A program made the translations under genes and the position numbers. From the NCBI RefSeq assembly GCF_001294645.1, contig NZ_CP011868.1, positions 2,542,001-2,606,000 of the forward strand: a stretch of DNA of 64,000 bases, written 5' to 3'. A model generated the notes under the pieces. That model was given only the letters and a program-made list of their open reading frames with translations, made no database searches and was not told the DNA's origin. The stretch is from Pseudonocardia sp. HH130629-09. GTDB taxonomy: Bacteria > Actinomycetota > Actinomycetes > Mycobacteriales > Pseudonocardiaceae. Shown here piece by piece: positions 54,107 to 61,787 of the stretch. Position 1 is the stretch's first letter; the number at the start of each line of letters is the position of its first letter.

Positions 54107-54115
54107 CGTGGGGGT

Positions 54116-57100
54116 GTGTTCGTCGTCCACGCCCTGCACTCCCCCGCCCGCGGCGTCCTGCTGTGGGCGGAGGACGGCGAGCGCACCCCGCGCACCGACC
54201 GGCGGTCGCTGCGCACGGCGCGGCCGCACCCTTTCGCGGTGCCGTCGGACGAGCTGGCCGCGATCCATCCGGGCAAGCCGTCGTCGGTGACGGTGCTGCT
54301 GCCCTCGCAGCCGTCGGGCCCGCAGGACTCCCCCGGGCTGGTCCGCTCCCGGCCACGTACCCGGAGCCGGGCCACGCCGACGCTGGCGCCGTGGACGGTG
54401 CCGGCGGTGGTCGTCGACCCCTCCGAGCTGACCGACCCCTCCGACGAGGTCCGCTACGGCGCCGGGTTCGCCCATCTCGCCGACCTCGCCCGGCTCGCCG
54501 GGGAGCTCGCGGCGCGCGGCCGGGTGCTGCCGGTGCTGCTGACCGAGTCCGGGCGACCCGCGGCACGCTGGCGCCCGGTCGTCCAGGGTGTCGACGCGGT
54601 GGCCCGGGCGGACCTGGTGCGGCGGCTGCCGCCGGTCGCGCGGGCCGAGCAGCGGCGCCCGGGCGATGTCGCCGGGCAGGACCCGGACGCCCTGGTCGAC
54701 GCCGCGCTGGCCCGGTTCACCGACGCCGCGGTCCGCGAGCGGCTGGGGCGCAGCGCCGCGATGCCGCTCCCGCTGCCCGCCCGCGCGGACGCCCCGGCGG
54801 CGTTGCTGCACGCGCTGACCGGGCCGTCGGCCGACCTGCCCGCGACCGGGGCCGGGCTGCAGGCGCTGCGCGAGGCGCTGTCGGTGTGGGAGGACGTCGG
54901 TCGCGAGCAGCCCGGCGCCGCCACCGCCCTGTTCCGGCTCGCCGAGGTGTCCACGCTGCACGACCCGGCGGACCCCGGTCCGGACCTCGACGACCAGACC
55001 GGTGACGGCACCCGGTGGGAGCTGCACTTCGCGCTGCGCTCCACCGAGGACCCGAGCCTGGTGTTCGACGCGGCCGGGGTGTGGGCCGGCGAGGCCGACG
55101 CCCTGGTCACCGGCGCGCAGGACGTGCTGCTGGCCGAGCTGGGGCGGGCCGCCCAGGTGCTGCCCGGGCTGGTGCCCGCGCTGCGCCGGGCCCGGCCGAC
55201 CGGCCTCCCGCTCGACGTCGCCGGCGCGCACCGGTTCCTCACCCGGGACGCACCGGCGCTGCTGGCGGCCGGGTTCGGGGTGGCGCTGCCGCGCGGCTGG
55301 GACGGGCGCCGCCCACTGGGGCTGCGGCTCTCGGCGTCGTCGGCCCCCGCCCCGGGGGTGATCACCCGCGGCGGGCTGGGGCGTGACGAGCTGGCGGAGT
55401 TCCGGTGGTCGCTCGCCGTCGGTGACGAGGAGCTGGGCGAGTCCGAGATCGCCGCGCTGGTGGCGGCGAAGGCACCGCTGGTCCGCCTGCGCGGACGCTG
55501 GGTCGCCGTCGACGCCGAGGCACTGGCGCAGGGGCTGGACTTCCTGCGCCGCCACCGGGACCGGCAGCCCACCGTCGGGGAGGTGCTGGCCGCGGCCCGT
55601 GGCGACGCGGACGCCCCGCTGCCGGTGACCGACGTGTCCGCCCGCGGGCACCTCGGGGCGCTGCTGGAGGGCACCGCCGACCGGGCGCTGACGCCGGTGC
55701 CGTCCCCGCCGGGGTTCACCGCGACGCTGCGTCCCTACCAGGAGCGCGGGGTGGCGTGGCTGGCGTTCCTGTCGTCGCTGGGGCTGGGGGCCTGCCTGGC
55801 CGACGACATGGGGCTCGGCAAGACCGTGCAGCTGCTGGCCCTGGAGGCCCACGACCGCGCCGGTGGGCCGACCGGCGCCCCGACCCTGATCGTGTGCCCG
55901 ATGTCGATGGTCGGCACCTGGCAGCGGGAGGCCGCGACGTTCGCCCCCGGCCTGCGGGTCCACGCCCACCACGGTGCCGCCCGTCCGCGCGGCGACGCGC
56001 TGCACGCCCGGCTCGGCGCGGCGGACCTCGTCGTCACCACCTACGCGACCGCGACCCGCGACGCGGAGGACCTGCGGGCGTGGCGGTTCCACCGGCTCGT
56101 CCTCGACGAGGCCCAGATGATCAAGAACGCGCACGCGGCGGCGTCGCGCACGATGCGCTCGTTCGACGCGGGCCACCGGGTCGCGCTGACCGGCACCCCG
56201 ATGGAGAACCGGCTGGCCGAGCTGTGGTCGGTGATGGACTTCCTCAACCCGGGCGTGCTCGGGGTCCCGGAGGTGTTCCGGCAGCGGTTCGCGGTGCCGA
56301 TCGAGCGTCACCGCGACGCCGGGACCGCCCGCACGCTGCGCCGGATCACCCGGCCCTACCTGCTCCGGCGGGTCAAGACCGATCCCACGGTGATCGACGA
56401 CCTGCCGGAGAAGATCGAGATCGTGGCCGACCACCGGCTCACCCGGGAGCAGGCGTCGCTGTACCGGACCGTCGTCGACGACATGATGGAGAAGATCGAG
56501 GACAGCGACGGCATCGAGCGCCGCGGCAACGTGCTGGCCGCGATGACCAAGCTCAAACAGGTCTGCAACCACCCCGCCCAGCTGCTGCACGACGGGTCCC
56601 CGATCCACCGGGCCGGCGGGCGGCACCGCTCGGGCAAGGTCGCCCGGCTGGAGGAGATCCTGGAGCCGGTGCTCGCCGCCGGGGACCGGGCGCTGCTGTT
56701 CACCCAGTACACCGAGTTCGCCGCCATGCTGCGCCCGCACCTGTCGGCGCGGTTCGACACCGAGGTGCTCTACCTGCACGGCGGCATCCCGAAGAAGCGG
56801 CGCGACGAGATGGTCGCCCGGTTCCAGTCCGGGGAGGGGCCGCAGCTGTTCCTGCTGTCGCTGCGCGCGGGCGGCACCGGGCTCACGCTCACCGCGGCGA
56901 ACCACGTGATCCACCTGGACCGGTGGTGGAACCCGGCGGTGGAGGACCAGGCCACCGACCGGGCGTTCCGGATCGGGCAGCGGCGCGCGGTGCAGGTGCG
57001 CCGGTTCGTGTGCCCGGGCACGGTCGAGGAGCGGATCGAGGAGCTGGTCACGTCGAAGCGGTCGCTGTCGGACATGGTGGTGACCGGCGGGGAGGACTGG

Positions 57101-57199
57101 CTGACGTCGCTGTCGACCGCCGAGCTGCGCGAGGTGTTCGCGCTCGGCTCCGACGCGGTGGCCGAACCCGACGATGACACCGGGGACGGCGATGAGTGA
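54116..57199 (+). CDS. SNF2/DEAD-box family ATP-dependent helicase
   Basis: A 1027-residue Swi2/Snf2 DNA translocase. The N-terminal 550 residues include the SNF2-associated region. The helicase core begins with YQERGVAWLAFLSSLGLGACLADDMGLGKT (Walker A, about residue 562), IVCPMSMVGTWQREA, LVLDEAQMIKN (about 663) and LTGTPMENRLAELW; the second lobe has LLFTQYTEFAAML, SLRAGGTGLTLTAANHV and DRAFRIGQRRAVQV. It partners with the SWIM protein downstream, overlapping by 8 bp, a pair found widely in bacteria and thought to act in DNA repair or chromatin-like remodelling. TAGCGT lies 6 bp before the GTG. Confidence 0.95.
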   Translation: MFVVHALHSPARGVLLWAEDGERTPRTDRRSLRTARPHPFAVPSDELAAIHPGKPSSVTVLLPSQPSGPQDSPGLVRSRPRTRSRATPTLAPWTVPAVVVDPSELTDPSDEVRYGAGFAHLADLARLAGELAARGRVLPVLLTESGRPAARWRPVVQGVDAVARADLVRRLPPVARAEQRRPGDVAGQDPDALVDAALARFTDAAVRERLGRSAAMPLPLPARADAPAALLHALTGPSADLPATGAGLQALREALSVWEDVGREQPGAATALFRLAEVSTLHDPADPGPDLDDQTGDGTRWELHFALRSTEDPSLVFDAAGVWAGEADALVTGAQDVLLAELGRAAQVLPGLVPALRRARPTGLPLDVAGAHRFLTRDAPALLAAGFGVALPRGWDGRRPLGLRLSASSAPAPGVITRGGLGRDELAEFRWSLAVGDEELGESEIAALVAAKAPLVRLRGRWVAVDAEALAQGLDFLRRHRDRQPTVGEVLAAARGDADAPLPVTDVSARGHLGALLEGTADRALTPVPSPPGFTATLRPYQERGVAWLAFLSSLGLGACLADDMGLGKTVQLLALEAHDRAGGPTGAPTLIVCPMSMVGTWQREAATFAPGLRVHAHHGAARPRGDALHARLGAADLVVTTYATATRDAEDLRAWRFHRLVLDEAQMIKNAHAAASRTMRSFDAGHRVALTGTPMENRLAELWSVMDFLNPGVLGVPEVFRQRFAVPIERHRDAGTARTLRRITRPYLLRRVKTDPTVIDDLPEKIEIVADHRLTREQASLYRTVVDDMMEKIEDSDGIERRGNVLAAMTKLKQVCNHPAQLLHDGSPIHRAGGRHRSGKVARLEEILEPVLAAGDRALLFTQYTEFAAMLRPHLSARFDTEVLYLHGGIPKKRRDEMVARFQSGEGPQLFLLSLRAGGTGLTLTAANHVIHLDRWWNPAVEDQATDRAFRIGQRRAVQVRRFVCPGTVEERIEELVTSKRSLSDMVVTGGEDWLTSLSTAELREVFALGSDAVAEPDDDTGDGDE

Positions 57200-58019
57200 C
57201 CGGCCGTTCTGGGCGCAGGAGGACTTCACCGGTGGGCCGCCGCGCCGCGTCGAGGGCGGGATCCGGATCCATGCGACGAGGGGCGCGGTCGCCCGGACCT
57301 GGTGGTCGGGGCGGTTCCTGGCCGTGCTGGAGCGGCTCGGCGTCGGCGGGCGGCTCTCGCGTGGCCGCAGCTACGCCCGGTCGGGGCAGATCGTGTCGCT
57401 CGACGTCGACGCGGGCGCGGTGGTCGCGCTGGTCCAGGGCACCCGACCGCAGCCCTACCGGGTCCGGATCGGGCTGCGGGTCTGGGACAAGACCGAGTGG
57501 CGGCGCGTGGAGGAGGCCCTGGCCGCCGACGCCTGGTACACCGCGGCCCTGCTGGCGGGGACCGTGCCCCCGGAGATCGAGGAGCTGCTCGACGGCCTGG
57601 AGCTGTCGCTGTTCCCGGCCGAGGGCGCCGACCTCTCGCAGGACTGCTCGTGCCCGGACCACACGGTGCCGTGCAAGCACCTGGCCGCGGTGTTCTACGT
57701 GCTGGCCGAGCGCTGCGACACCGACCCGTTCACCCTGCTGACGCTGCGCGGACGAGACCGGGACGCGCTGCTGGAGCGGTTGCGGGCCGAACGCGACAGC
57801 ACCGACGGCCCGGCCGCACCGGCCGGGCCGGTGCCGCTGGCGGACCTGCTGGACCGCTTCTGGGAGGGCGCGGCCGGGTCCGCTCCCCCGCGTCCGCCGG
57901 ACACCGGGCCGGGCGCGGTGCTGGACCAGGTTCCCGAGCCGCCGCTGCGGGCCGGCGGTGGGCGGCTGACCGACGCGTTGCGGCCGGTGTACGAGGCGCT
58001 GGCCCACCCGGACGCATGA
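57192..58019 (+). CDS. SWIM zinc finger protein
   Basis: A 275-residue protein with a SWIM zinc finger at residues about 153-170: CSCPDHTVPCKHLAAVFY, matching CxCxnCxH. The N-terminal part (GRSYARSGQIVSLDVDAGAVVALVQGTRPQPYRVRI) is the usual partner domain. It is translated from an ATG overlapping the SNF2 stop, so the two proteins are almost certainly co-produced and act together on DNA. The C-terminal part is Pro/Ala-rich. Confidence 0.93.
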   Translation: MSDRPFWAQEDFTGGPPRRVEGGIRIHATRGAVARTWWSGRFLAVLERLGVGGRLSRGRSYARSGQIVSLDVDAGAVVALVQGTRPQPYRVRIGLRVWDKTEWRRVEEALAADAWYTAALLAGTVPPEIEELLDGLELSLFPAEGADLSQDCSCPDHTVPCKHLAAVFYVLAERCDTDPFTLLTLRGRDRDALLERLRAERDSTDGPAAPAGPVPLADLLDRFWEGAAGSAPPRPPDTGPGAVLDQVPEPPLRAGGGRLTDALRPVYEALAHPDA

Positions 58020-58117
58020 GGAGCCGGGCGGAGCAGCTGTTCGCGCTGCCCAGCGTGGAGGCCGACGGGATCCGTGCCCGACGTGACGCACCACAGACGG
58101 GAGGCCGGGATGCGTAG
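58016..58117 (+). CDS. Very small ORF between SWIM and membrane protein genes
   Basis: A 33-codon frame starts at an ATG overlapping the SWIM stop (ATGA) and reads MRSRAEQLFALPSVEADG onward to a stop at 58117. It has no recognisable family. It may be a coupled small protein or simply a filler frame; the next gene starts within it. Confidence 0.25.
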   Translation: MRSRAEQLFALPSVEADGIRARRDAPQTGGRDA

Positions 58118-58619
58118 CCCGTGGACGGCCCTGCGCACGTCGCAGGAGCAGATCAGGAACGAGACCGACGAGCGCGCGGAGCTGGTGCAGCTGCGACGGC
58201 GCTGCCTGGAGCTGCAGGCGGTGGTGGTCGCCGGGGGGCTCGGCATGGTCACCCTGCTGGGCCACCCGCTCGGACTGCGGGACGCATCCGGGGCGACCTG
58301 GTCCGGTGCCGCGCTCGTACTGGTGGTGGCCCTGCTCGCCGTGTGGCTGGTCGCGCGGGCGATCGGCCGACGGCGGTACGGGACGCACGTGACGCCCGAG
58401 CGGGATCGTGCGGAGACCCTTCGCGCACTGCTGCTGCCGCTGTTCGTGGTCGTCGCCGGGGCCGCCCACTGGTCGGTGGGCGGGTGGGTGGGTGGCGACC
58501 TCGCCGACACGGGGTTCTACGTCGGAGTGCTCGCCATCGCCATGAGTGCAGGACTGGGGCCGCGTCTGTGGTTGATCCGGAAGCCCGCCCCGGGCGAAGA
58601 CCGAGCCGGAGAAATGTGA
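58110..58619 (+). CDS. Hypothetical membrane protein
   Basis: A 169-residue protein with a polar N-terminus (SQEQIRNETDERAELVQLRRRCLELQ), then four membrane segments: AVVVAGGLGMVTLLGHPLGL, SGAALVLVVALLAVWLVARA, LLLPLFVVVAGAAHWSVGGW and TGFYVGVLAIAMSAGLG. No family recognised. The ATG at 58110 follows GGGAGGCCGG and is preferred to an in-frame GTG at 58074. A perfect 14-bp hairpin begins inside its stop codon. Confidence 0.6.
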   Translation: MRSPWTALRTSQEQIRNETDERAELVQLRRRCLELQAVVVAGGLGMVTLLGHPLGLRDASGATWSGAALVLVVALLAVWLVARAIGRRRYGTHVTPERDRAETLRALLLPLFVVVAGAAHWSVGGWVGGDLADTGFYVGVLAIAMSAGLGPRLWLIRKPAPGEDRAGEM

Positions 58620-58654
58620 GGGCCCGGTCGCCGTGGTCGAGCGACCGGGCCCTC
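58618..58654. terminator. Perfect 14-bp hairpin, bidirectional terminator
   Basis: GAGGGCCCGGTCGC (58618-58631), a 9-nt loop and the exact complement (58641-58654). It starts at the stop codon of the plus-strand membrane protein gene and also ends the minus-strand small-RNA unit. The loop reads TCGACCACG on the minus strand, as in the second copy 300 bp away. Confidence 0.85.
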
Positions 58655-58691
58655 GTCCCGAACTGACGCGCCGCTCCCACCACGAAGCGAC
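58618..58691 (-). ncRNA. Candidate iron-regulated small RNA, copy B
   Basis: A promoter with an IdeR-like box (58698-58727) would start transcription near 58691 on the minus strand. The roughly 74-nt product has a 5' part (58691-58657) identical over 35 nt to copy A and ends in the 14-bp hairpin at 58654-58618. No coding role is supported: copy B lacks a ribosome-binding site before the GTG it shares with copy A, and the transcript runs into the end of a convergent gene, so it is not a leader of anything. Confidence 0.6.
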
Positions 58692-58720
58692 ACGTGAAAC
58701 TTAGCCAAGGCTTACCTACG
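58621..58720. repeat. 100-bp direct repeat unit, first of two (second at 58921-59020)
   Basis: The two units are exactly 300 bp apart. Identity is complete over 35 bp (58657-58691 and 58957-58991), high over the iron box, and limited in the hairpin stems, where changes are compensated. Between the units (58728-58917) no gene is convincing. The duplication plus selective conservation marks the conserved parts as functional. Confidence 0.85.
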
Positions 58721-58727
58721 TTGTCAA
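58698..58727 (-). promoter_or_regulatory. Promoter with IdeR/DtxR-like box, copy B
   Basis: On the minus strand TTGACA (58727-58722), an 18-bp spacer and TAAGTT (58703-58698). The spacer and -10 are covered by AGGTAAGCCTTGGCTAA (58717-58701), which by eye matches 14 of 19 positions of the DtxR/IdeR consensus. Iron-bound repressor would block polymerase. Confidence 0.65.
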
Positions 58728-58917
58728 CGGCCTCCACCGGATTCCCCAGCAGCGTTCCCGAACGACCGACGAGCCGTCCGTGCCGTGGCGCGCGAGCAGA
58801 CCCCAGCCGACGCTCGTGACCTCGCCGTACCCGCCGGGGGCGCCGTGACACCGGGGGCGTGGACACCGAGGCCGCAGCACCGGCGAAACGGCACCCGCAC
58901 GGACCCCGGAACGCGGG

Positions 58918-58991
58918 ACGGCCCGGCCGCTGTGGTCGATGCGGCCGGGCCGTGTTCCCGAACTGACGCGCCGCTCCCACCACGAAGCGAC
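58918..58991 (-). ncRNA. Candidate iron-regulated small RNA, copy A
   Basis: Same layout as copy B, displaced by exactly 300 bp: predicted start near 58991, a 35-nt segment (58991-58957) identical to copy B, then a perfect 13-bp hairpin (58953-58941 with 58930-58918). The stem sequence differs from copy B, yet pairing is kept, and the loop keeps TCGACCAC. The 5' segment contains GTGGT, which could pair with ACCAC of the loop in both copies. An AGGAGG before a shared GTG in this copy leaves a small-peptide reading possible. Confidence 0.6.
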
Positions 58992-58997
58992 CTCCTG

Positions 58998-59027
58998 AAG
59001 TTAGCCTAGGCTTACCTCAAGAGTCAA
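58998..59027 (-). promoter_or_regulatory. Promoter with IdeR/DtxR-like box, copy A
   Basis: On the minus strand TTGACT (59027-59022), an 18-bp spacer and TAACTT (59003-58998). The box TGAGGTAAGCCTAGGCTAA (59019-59001) has the perfect core AGCCTAGGCT and by eye matches 15 of 19 consensus positions. Confidence 0.7.
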
Positions 59028-59053
59028 GAGCGGCGCGCGGATCCGGGACGACC

Positions 59054-59386
59054 TCAGCCGGCGACGGCCCGGGCACGGGCCGGGTCGAGGCGGCCGGTGG
59101 ACCCGGCGTGGCGCTCGAACCAGATCGTCGTCAGCGGCGGGATGCTGGCGAGCAGCCCGATCACCGTGGTGCGCAGGTCCCAGCGGAACAGCCGCGCGGT
59201 CCACAGCGTGACGAGCACGTAGGCGATGAACAGCGCACCGTGGATCGGCCCCATGACCTGCACCCCGACCTCGGTGGTGGCCAGCACCCACTTGACGAAC
59301 ATGCCGATCAGCAGACCGGTCCAGGACAGCGCCTCGGCGATCGCCACGGCGCGGAAGACCTTGGCGACGAGGGACGGGTCGTTCAT
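59054..59386 (-). CDS. DUF3817 membrane protein
   Basis: A 110-residue integral membrane protein with three helices: VFRAVAIAEALSWTGLLIGMFVKW with the family EALSW motif, GPIHGALFIAYVLVTLWTARL with the conserved GPIHG, and VIGLLASIPPLTTIWFERHA ending in FE. Family function is unknown. The gene is transcribed away from the small-RNA region and has a 174-bp gap to the divergent TIGR03086 gene. Confidence 0.88.
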   Translation of the reverse strand: MNDPSLVAKVFRAVAIAEALSWTGLLIGMFVKWVLATTEVGVQVMGPIHGALFIAYVLVTLWTARLFRWDLRTTVIGLLASIPPLTTIWFERHAGSTGRLDPARARAVAG

Positions 59387-59561
59387 GACGGGGGCTTCCT
59401 CCAGTCGGACGGGACGTCTGGCGTCCACTCTGCCGTATTCCCCGCCCCACCTTCTACCGGGTGTCGAAATACACGCCGTGCGATGAGATCCGACGCCGTG
59501 GCCGGTCGGAGTGGGCAGGGCCCCCGTCCGTGGGGCGCCGACCCGACCGGAGGTGGCATCC

Positions 59562-60140
59562 GTGCTCGATCTCGCCCCGACCGCCCGCGCCGTGGCCGAC
59601 GTCGTCACGGGTGTCCGCGACGACCAGCTCCACGACCCGACCCCGTGCGACGGCATGTCCGTCGCGGCCCTGCTCGACCACCTGCACGGTCTGGCGTGGG
59701 CGTTCCGGGTGGCGGCGCAGAAGTCCCCCGAGGCCGCGGGTACCGCGCCGAGCGCCGACGCCGCGCACCTCGTCGCGGACTGGCGTACCGCGATCCCGGC
59801 CCGGCTCGACGCGCTGGCGCAGGCCTGGCGCGAGCCAGCAGCCTGGGAGGGGTTCACCGCGGCGGGTGGGCTGGACCTGCCGGCCGACGTCGCCGGGGTC
59901 ATCGCCCTCGACGAGCTGGTCCTGCACGGCTGGGACCTCGCCGTCGCGACCGGGCGCCCGTTCACCCCGGACGACGACGCCGTCGCCGCCGTCCTGGAGT
60001 TCACCGACGCCATGTCCGCACCCGGTCAGGAGGCGTCGCGGGAGGGGTTGTTCGGACCGGTCGTCGCGGTGCCGGCCGACGCGCCGCCGTTCGACCGGGC
60101 GCTGGGCAACAGTGGTCGGGACCCGCGCCGGGGCCGCTGA
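59562..60140 (+). CDS. TIGR03086 / maleylpyruvate isomerase N-terminal-like protein
   Basis: A 192-residue DinB-like four-helix protein. The pattern VRDDQLHDPTPCDGMSVAALLDHLHGLAWAF with the metal His, and IALDELVLHGWDLAVATGRPF with the second His pair (HGWDLA) are family signatures; substrate unknown, a thiol-dependent role is known for relatives. The GTG at 59562 has GGAGG at 8-nt spacing. It lies 20 bp before the truncated luciferase-like gene. Confidence 0.87.
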   Translation: MLDLAPTARAVADVVTGVRDDQLHDPTPCDGMSVAALLDHLHGLAWAFRVAAQKSPEAAGTAPSADAAHLVADWRTAIPARLDALAQAWREPAAWEGFTAAGGLDLPADVAGVIALDELVLHGWDLAVATGRPFTPDDDAVAAVLEFTDAMSAPGQEASREGLFGPVVAVPADAPPFDRALGNSGRDPRRGR

Positions 60141-60160
60141 CGCGGGTACCGTCGGCCGGT

Positions 60161-61132
60161 GTGGTCGCCTCCCCGCACGGCAAGGTCCGCATCGGCGTCG
60201 GCTCGGTGGGGCTGCGCACCACCGAGCCGGGCTCAGAGTTCGACGAGTTCGTCGACGCCCTCGACCACGCGGGCGTCGACTCGCTGTGGCTGCCCGACCT
60301 GGTCTCCGCCCCCGGCGTCGACGCGCTGGTCGGCACCACGTGGGCGGCCGCCCGGACCCGGACGCTCAAGGTCGGCACCGGCGTCACGATCCTGCCCGGC
60401 CGCAACCCGATGCTGCTCGCGGCCGAGCTCGCGTCGCTGGCGGTGCTGGCGCCGAAGCGGATCCTGCCGGCGTTCGGCCTGCGCGCGGCGACGCCGTCGG
60501 AACGCCAGCTGTTCCCCGTCCCCGGCACCCGGGCCGCAGTGCTCGAGGAGTCCCTGGTGGTGCTGCGCCGGCTGGTGTCCGAGGAGACGGTGACCCACCA
60601 CGGTGAGTTCTTCACCCTCGACGACGCGTCGGTCGCACCACGCCCGACCCGCCCGCCCGACCTGTGGCTCGGCGGACGTGCCGAGGTCGGGCTGCGCCGG
60701 GTCGGCCGGCTCGCCGACGGCTGGCTGGGCAGCTTCCTCACTCCCGACGAGTCCGCCCGCGCCCGCACCGTGATCGAGGCCGCCGCCCGCGACGCGGGCC
60801 GGGCGATCGACGACGACCACTACGGCACGAACGTCACCGTCGTGCTGCCCGGCGACGGGTCCGACGCCGCCGCCGAGCAGGCGCTGCACCGGGCCGCCCA
60901 GCAGCGGCCCGACGCCGACCCCGAGCAGCTGGTCGCCCGCGGGTGGGACGGTGCCGCCGATCTCCGCGGCGGTCCCCGCGCAGGCGTCGGCCTTGCGGCT
61001 GGACACGTAGACCCGCGCCCCGGCCTCGGCGAGACCGCCCGCGATCATGCGGCCGATACCGCTGGTGCCGCCGGTGACCACGGCCACCCTGCCGCGGACG
61101 TCGAACAGTTCGGTGATCATGACGCACGCTAA
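60161..61132 (+). pseudogene. LLM-class F420-dependent oxidoreductase, 3' end replaced
   Basis: A luciferase-like F420 oxidoreductase is readable up to about residue 263 (VDSLWLPDLVSAP, VGTGVTILPGRNP, PPDLWLGGRAEVGLRRVGRLADGWLGSFLTPDE). From about 60950 the frame continues with text that is the antisense of a short-chain dehydrogenase N-terminus, so the last 30-40 normal residues are lost and a 60-residue foreign tail is added before the stop at 61132. The TIM-barrel is probably incomplete. TACCGT lies 8 bp before the GTG. A gene remnant is the best reading, though a product could still be made. Confidence 0.72.
60955..61120 (-). pseudogene. Short-chain dehydrogenase fragment (5' end only)
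   Basis: From an ATG at 61120 the minus strand reads VRGRVAVVTGGTSGIGRMIA with the SDR TGxxxGIG cofactor motif, then GARVYVSSRKADACAGTAAEIGG. At about 60955 the similarity stops and the frame becomes antisense of the luciferase-like gene. The catalytic YxxxK part is gone. The original gene was convergent with the F420 oxidoreductase and both lost their 3' ends in one event. Confidence 0.78.
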
Positions 61133-61157
61133 CCGGGAAGCTGGCACGCTCGCAGCC

Positions 61158-61664
61158 ATGACCCGTTCCCGCGACCGCGACGGCCGGGGCCGTGCCCGCA
61201 ACGCCCGCCCCCGCGACGCCGCCGGGCGTCCGCTCCCGCACGGCGCCCCCGGCGTCGAGCGGGTGCCCGAGGACCTGGCGCTCTCCCCCGCCGAGACCGT
61301 CACCGAGGCCCAGCGCCTGCTCGACTCGGGCCGGCCGTTCCACGCCCACGAGGTCCTGGAGGGCGCCTGGAAGGACGCCGACGACGACACCCGCGACCTG
61401 TGGCGGGCGCTGGCCCAGCTCGCGGTCGGGCTGACCCACGCCCAGCGCGGCAACGCCCGCGGCGCCGTCGCGCTCCTGCGCCGCGGTGCGGAGGGCGTCC
61501 GGCTGTGGCGGGTGCTCGACGTCGCCGTCCCGGCCGGGCTGGACCTCGACGGTCTGGTCGCGCACGCGGACGCCCTCGCCGACGACGTCGAGCGGGACGG
61601 CACCGCCGCCGTCACCTCGGCACGGCTCGCCCCGCGGCTGCGGGTCACCCGGCCGGGGGTCTGA
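61158..61664 (+). CDS. DUF309 domain protein
   Basis: A 168-residue protein with the DUF309 core AQRLLDSGRPFHAHEVLEGAWKDADDDTRDLWRALAQLAVGLTHAQRGN, in which H-HE-LE-W are the conserved residues. The N-terminal 35 residues are Arg/Pro-rich. Function unknown. It starts 37 bp from the divergent SDR remnant, so it may use that gene's old promoter region. Confidence 0.88.
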   Translation: MTRSRDRDGRGRARNARPRDAAGRPLPHGAPGVERVPEDLALSPAETVTEAQRLLDSGRPFHAHEVLEGAWKDADDDTRDLWRALAQLAVGLTHAQRGNARGAVALLRRGAEGVRLWRVLDVAVPAGLDLDGLVAHADALADDVERDGTAAVTSARLAPRLRVTRPGV

Positions 61665-61787
61665 GCGCCGGGGAGTCCGACGCCACCCCACGACGTCCGT
61701 GACTCCGGTACGGCCGCGGGGCCACCATGGCGCCGTGCCCATCCCGACCGCGCCCGTCCCGACCGCGCCGTACGGAGCCCGCTGACG

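Noticed and set aside
58249..58983. 244-codon minus-strand frame through both repeat units
   Set aside because: It crosses both hairpins and then runs antisense to the membrane protein gene; the apparent protein repeat only reflects the DNA repeat.
58785..59009. 74-codon plus-strand frame between the two small-RNA units
   Set aside because: It runs antisense through copy A including its hairpin and iron box, has no family resemblance, and the repeat is better explained as RNA.
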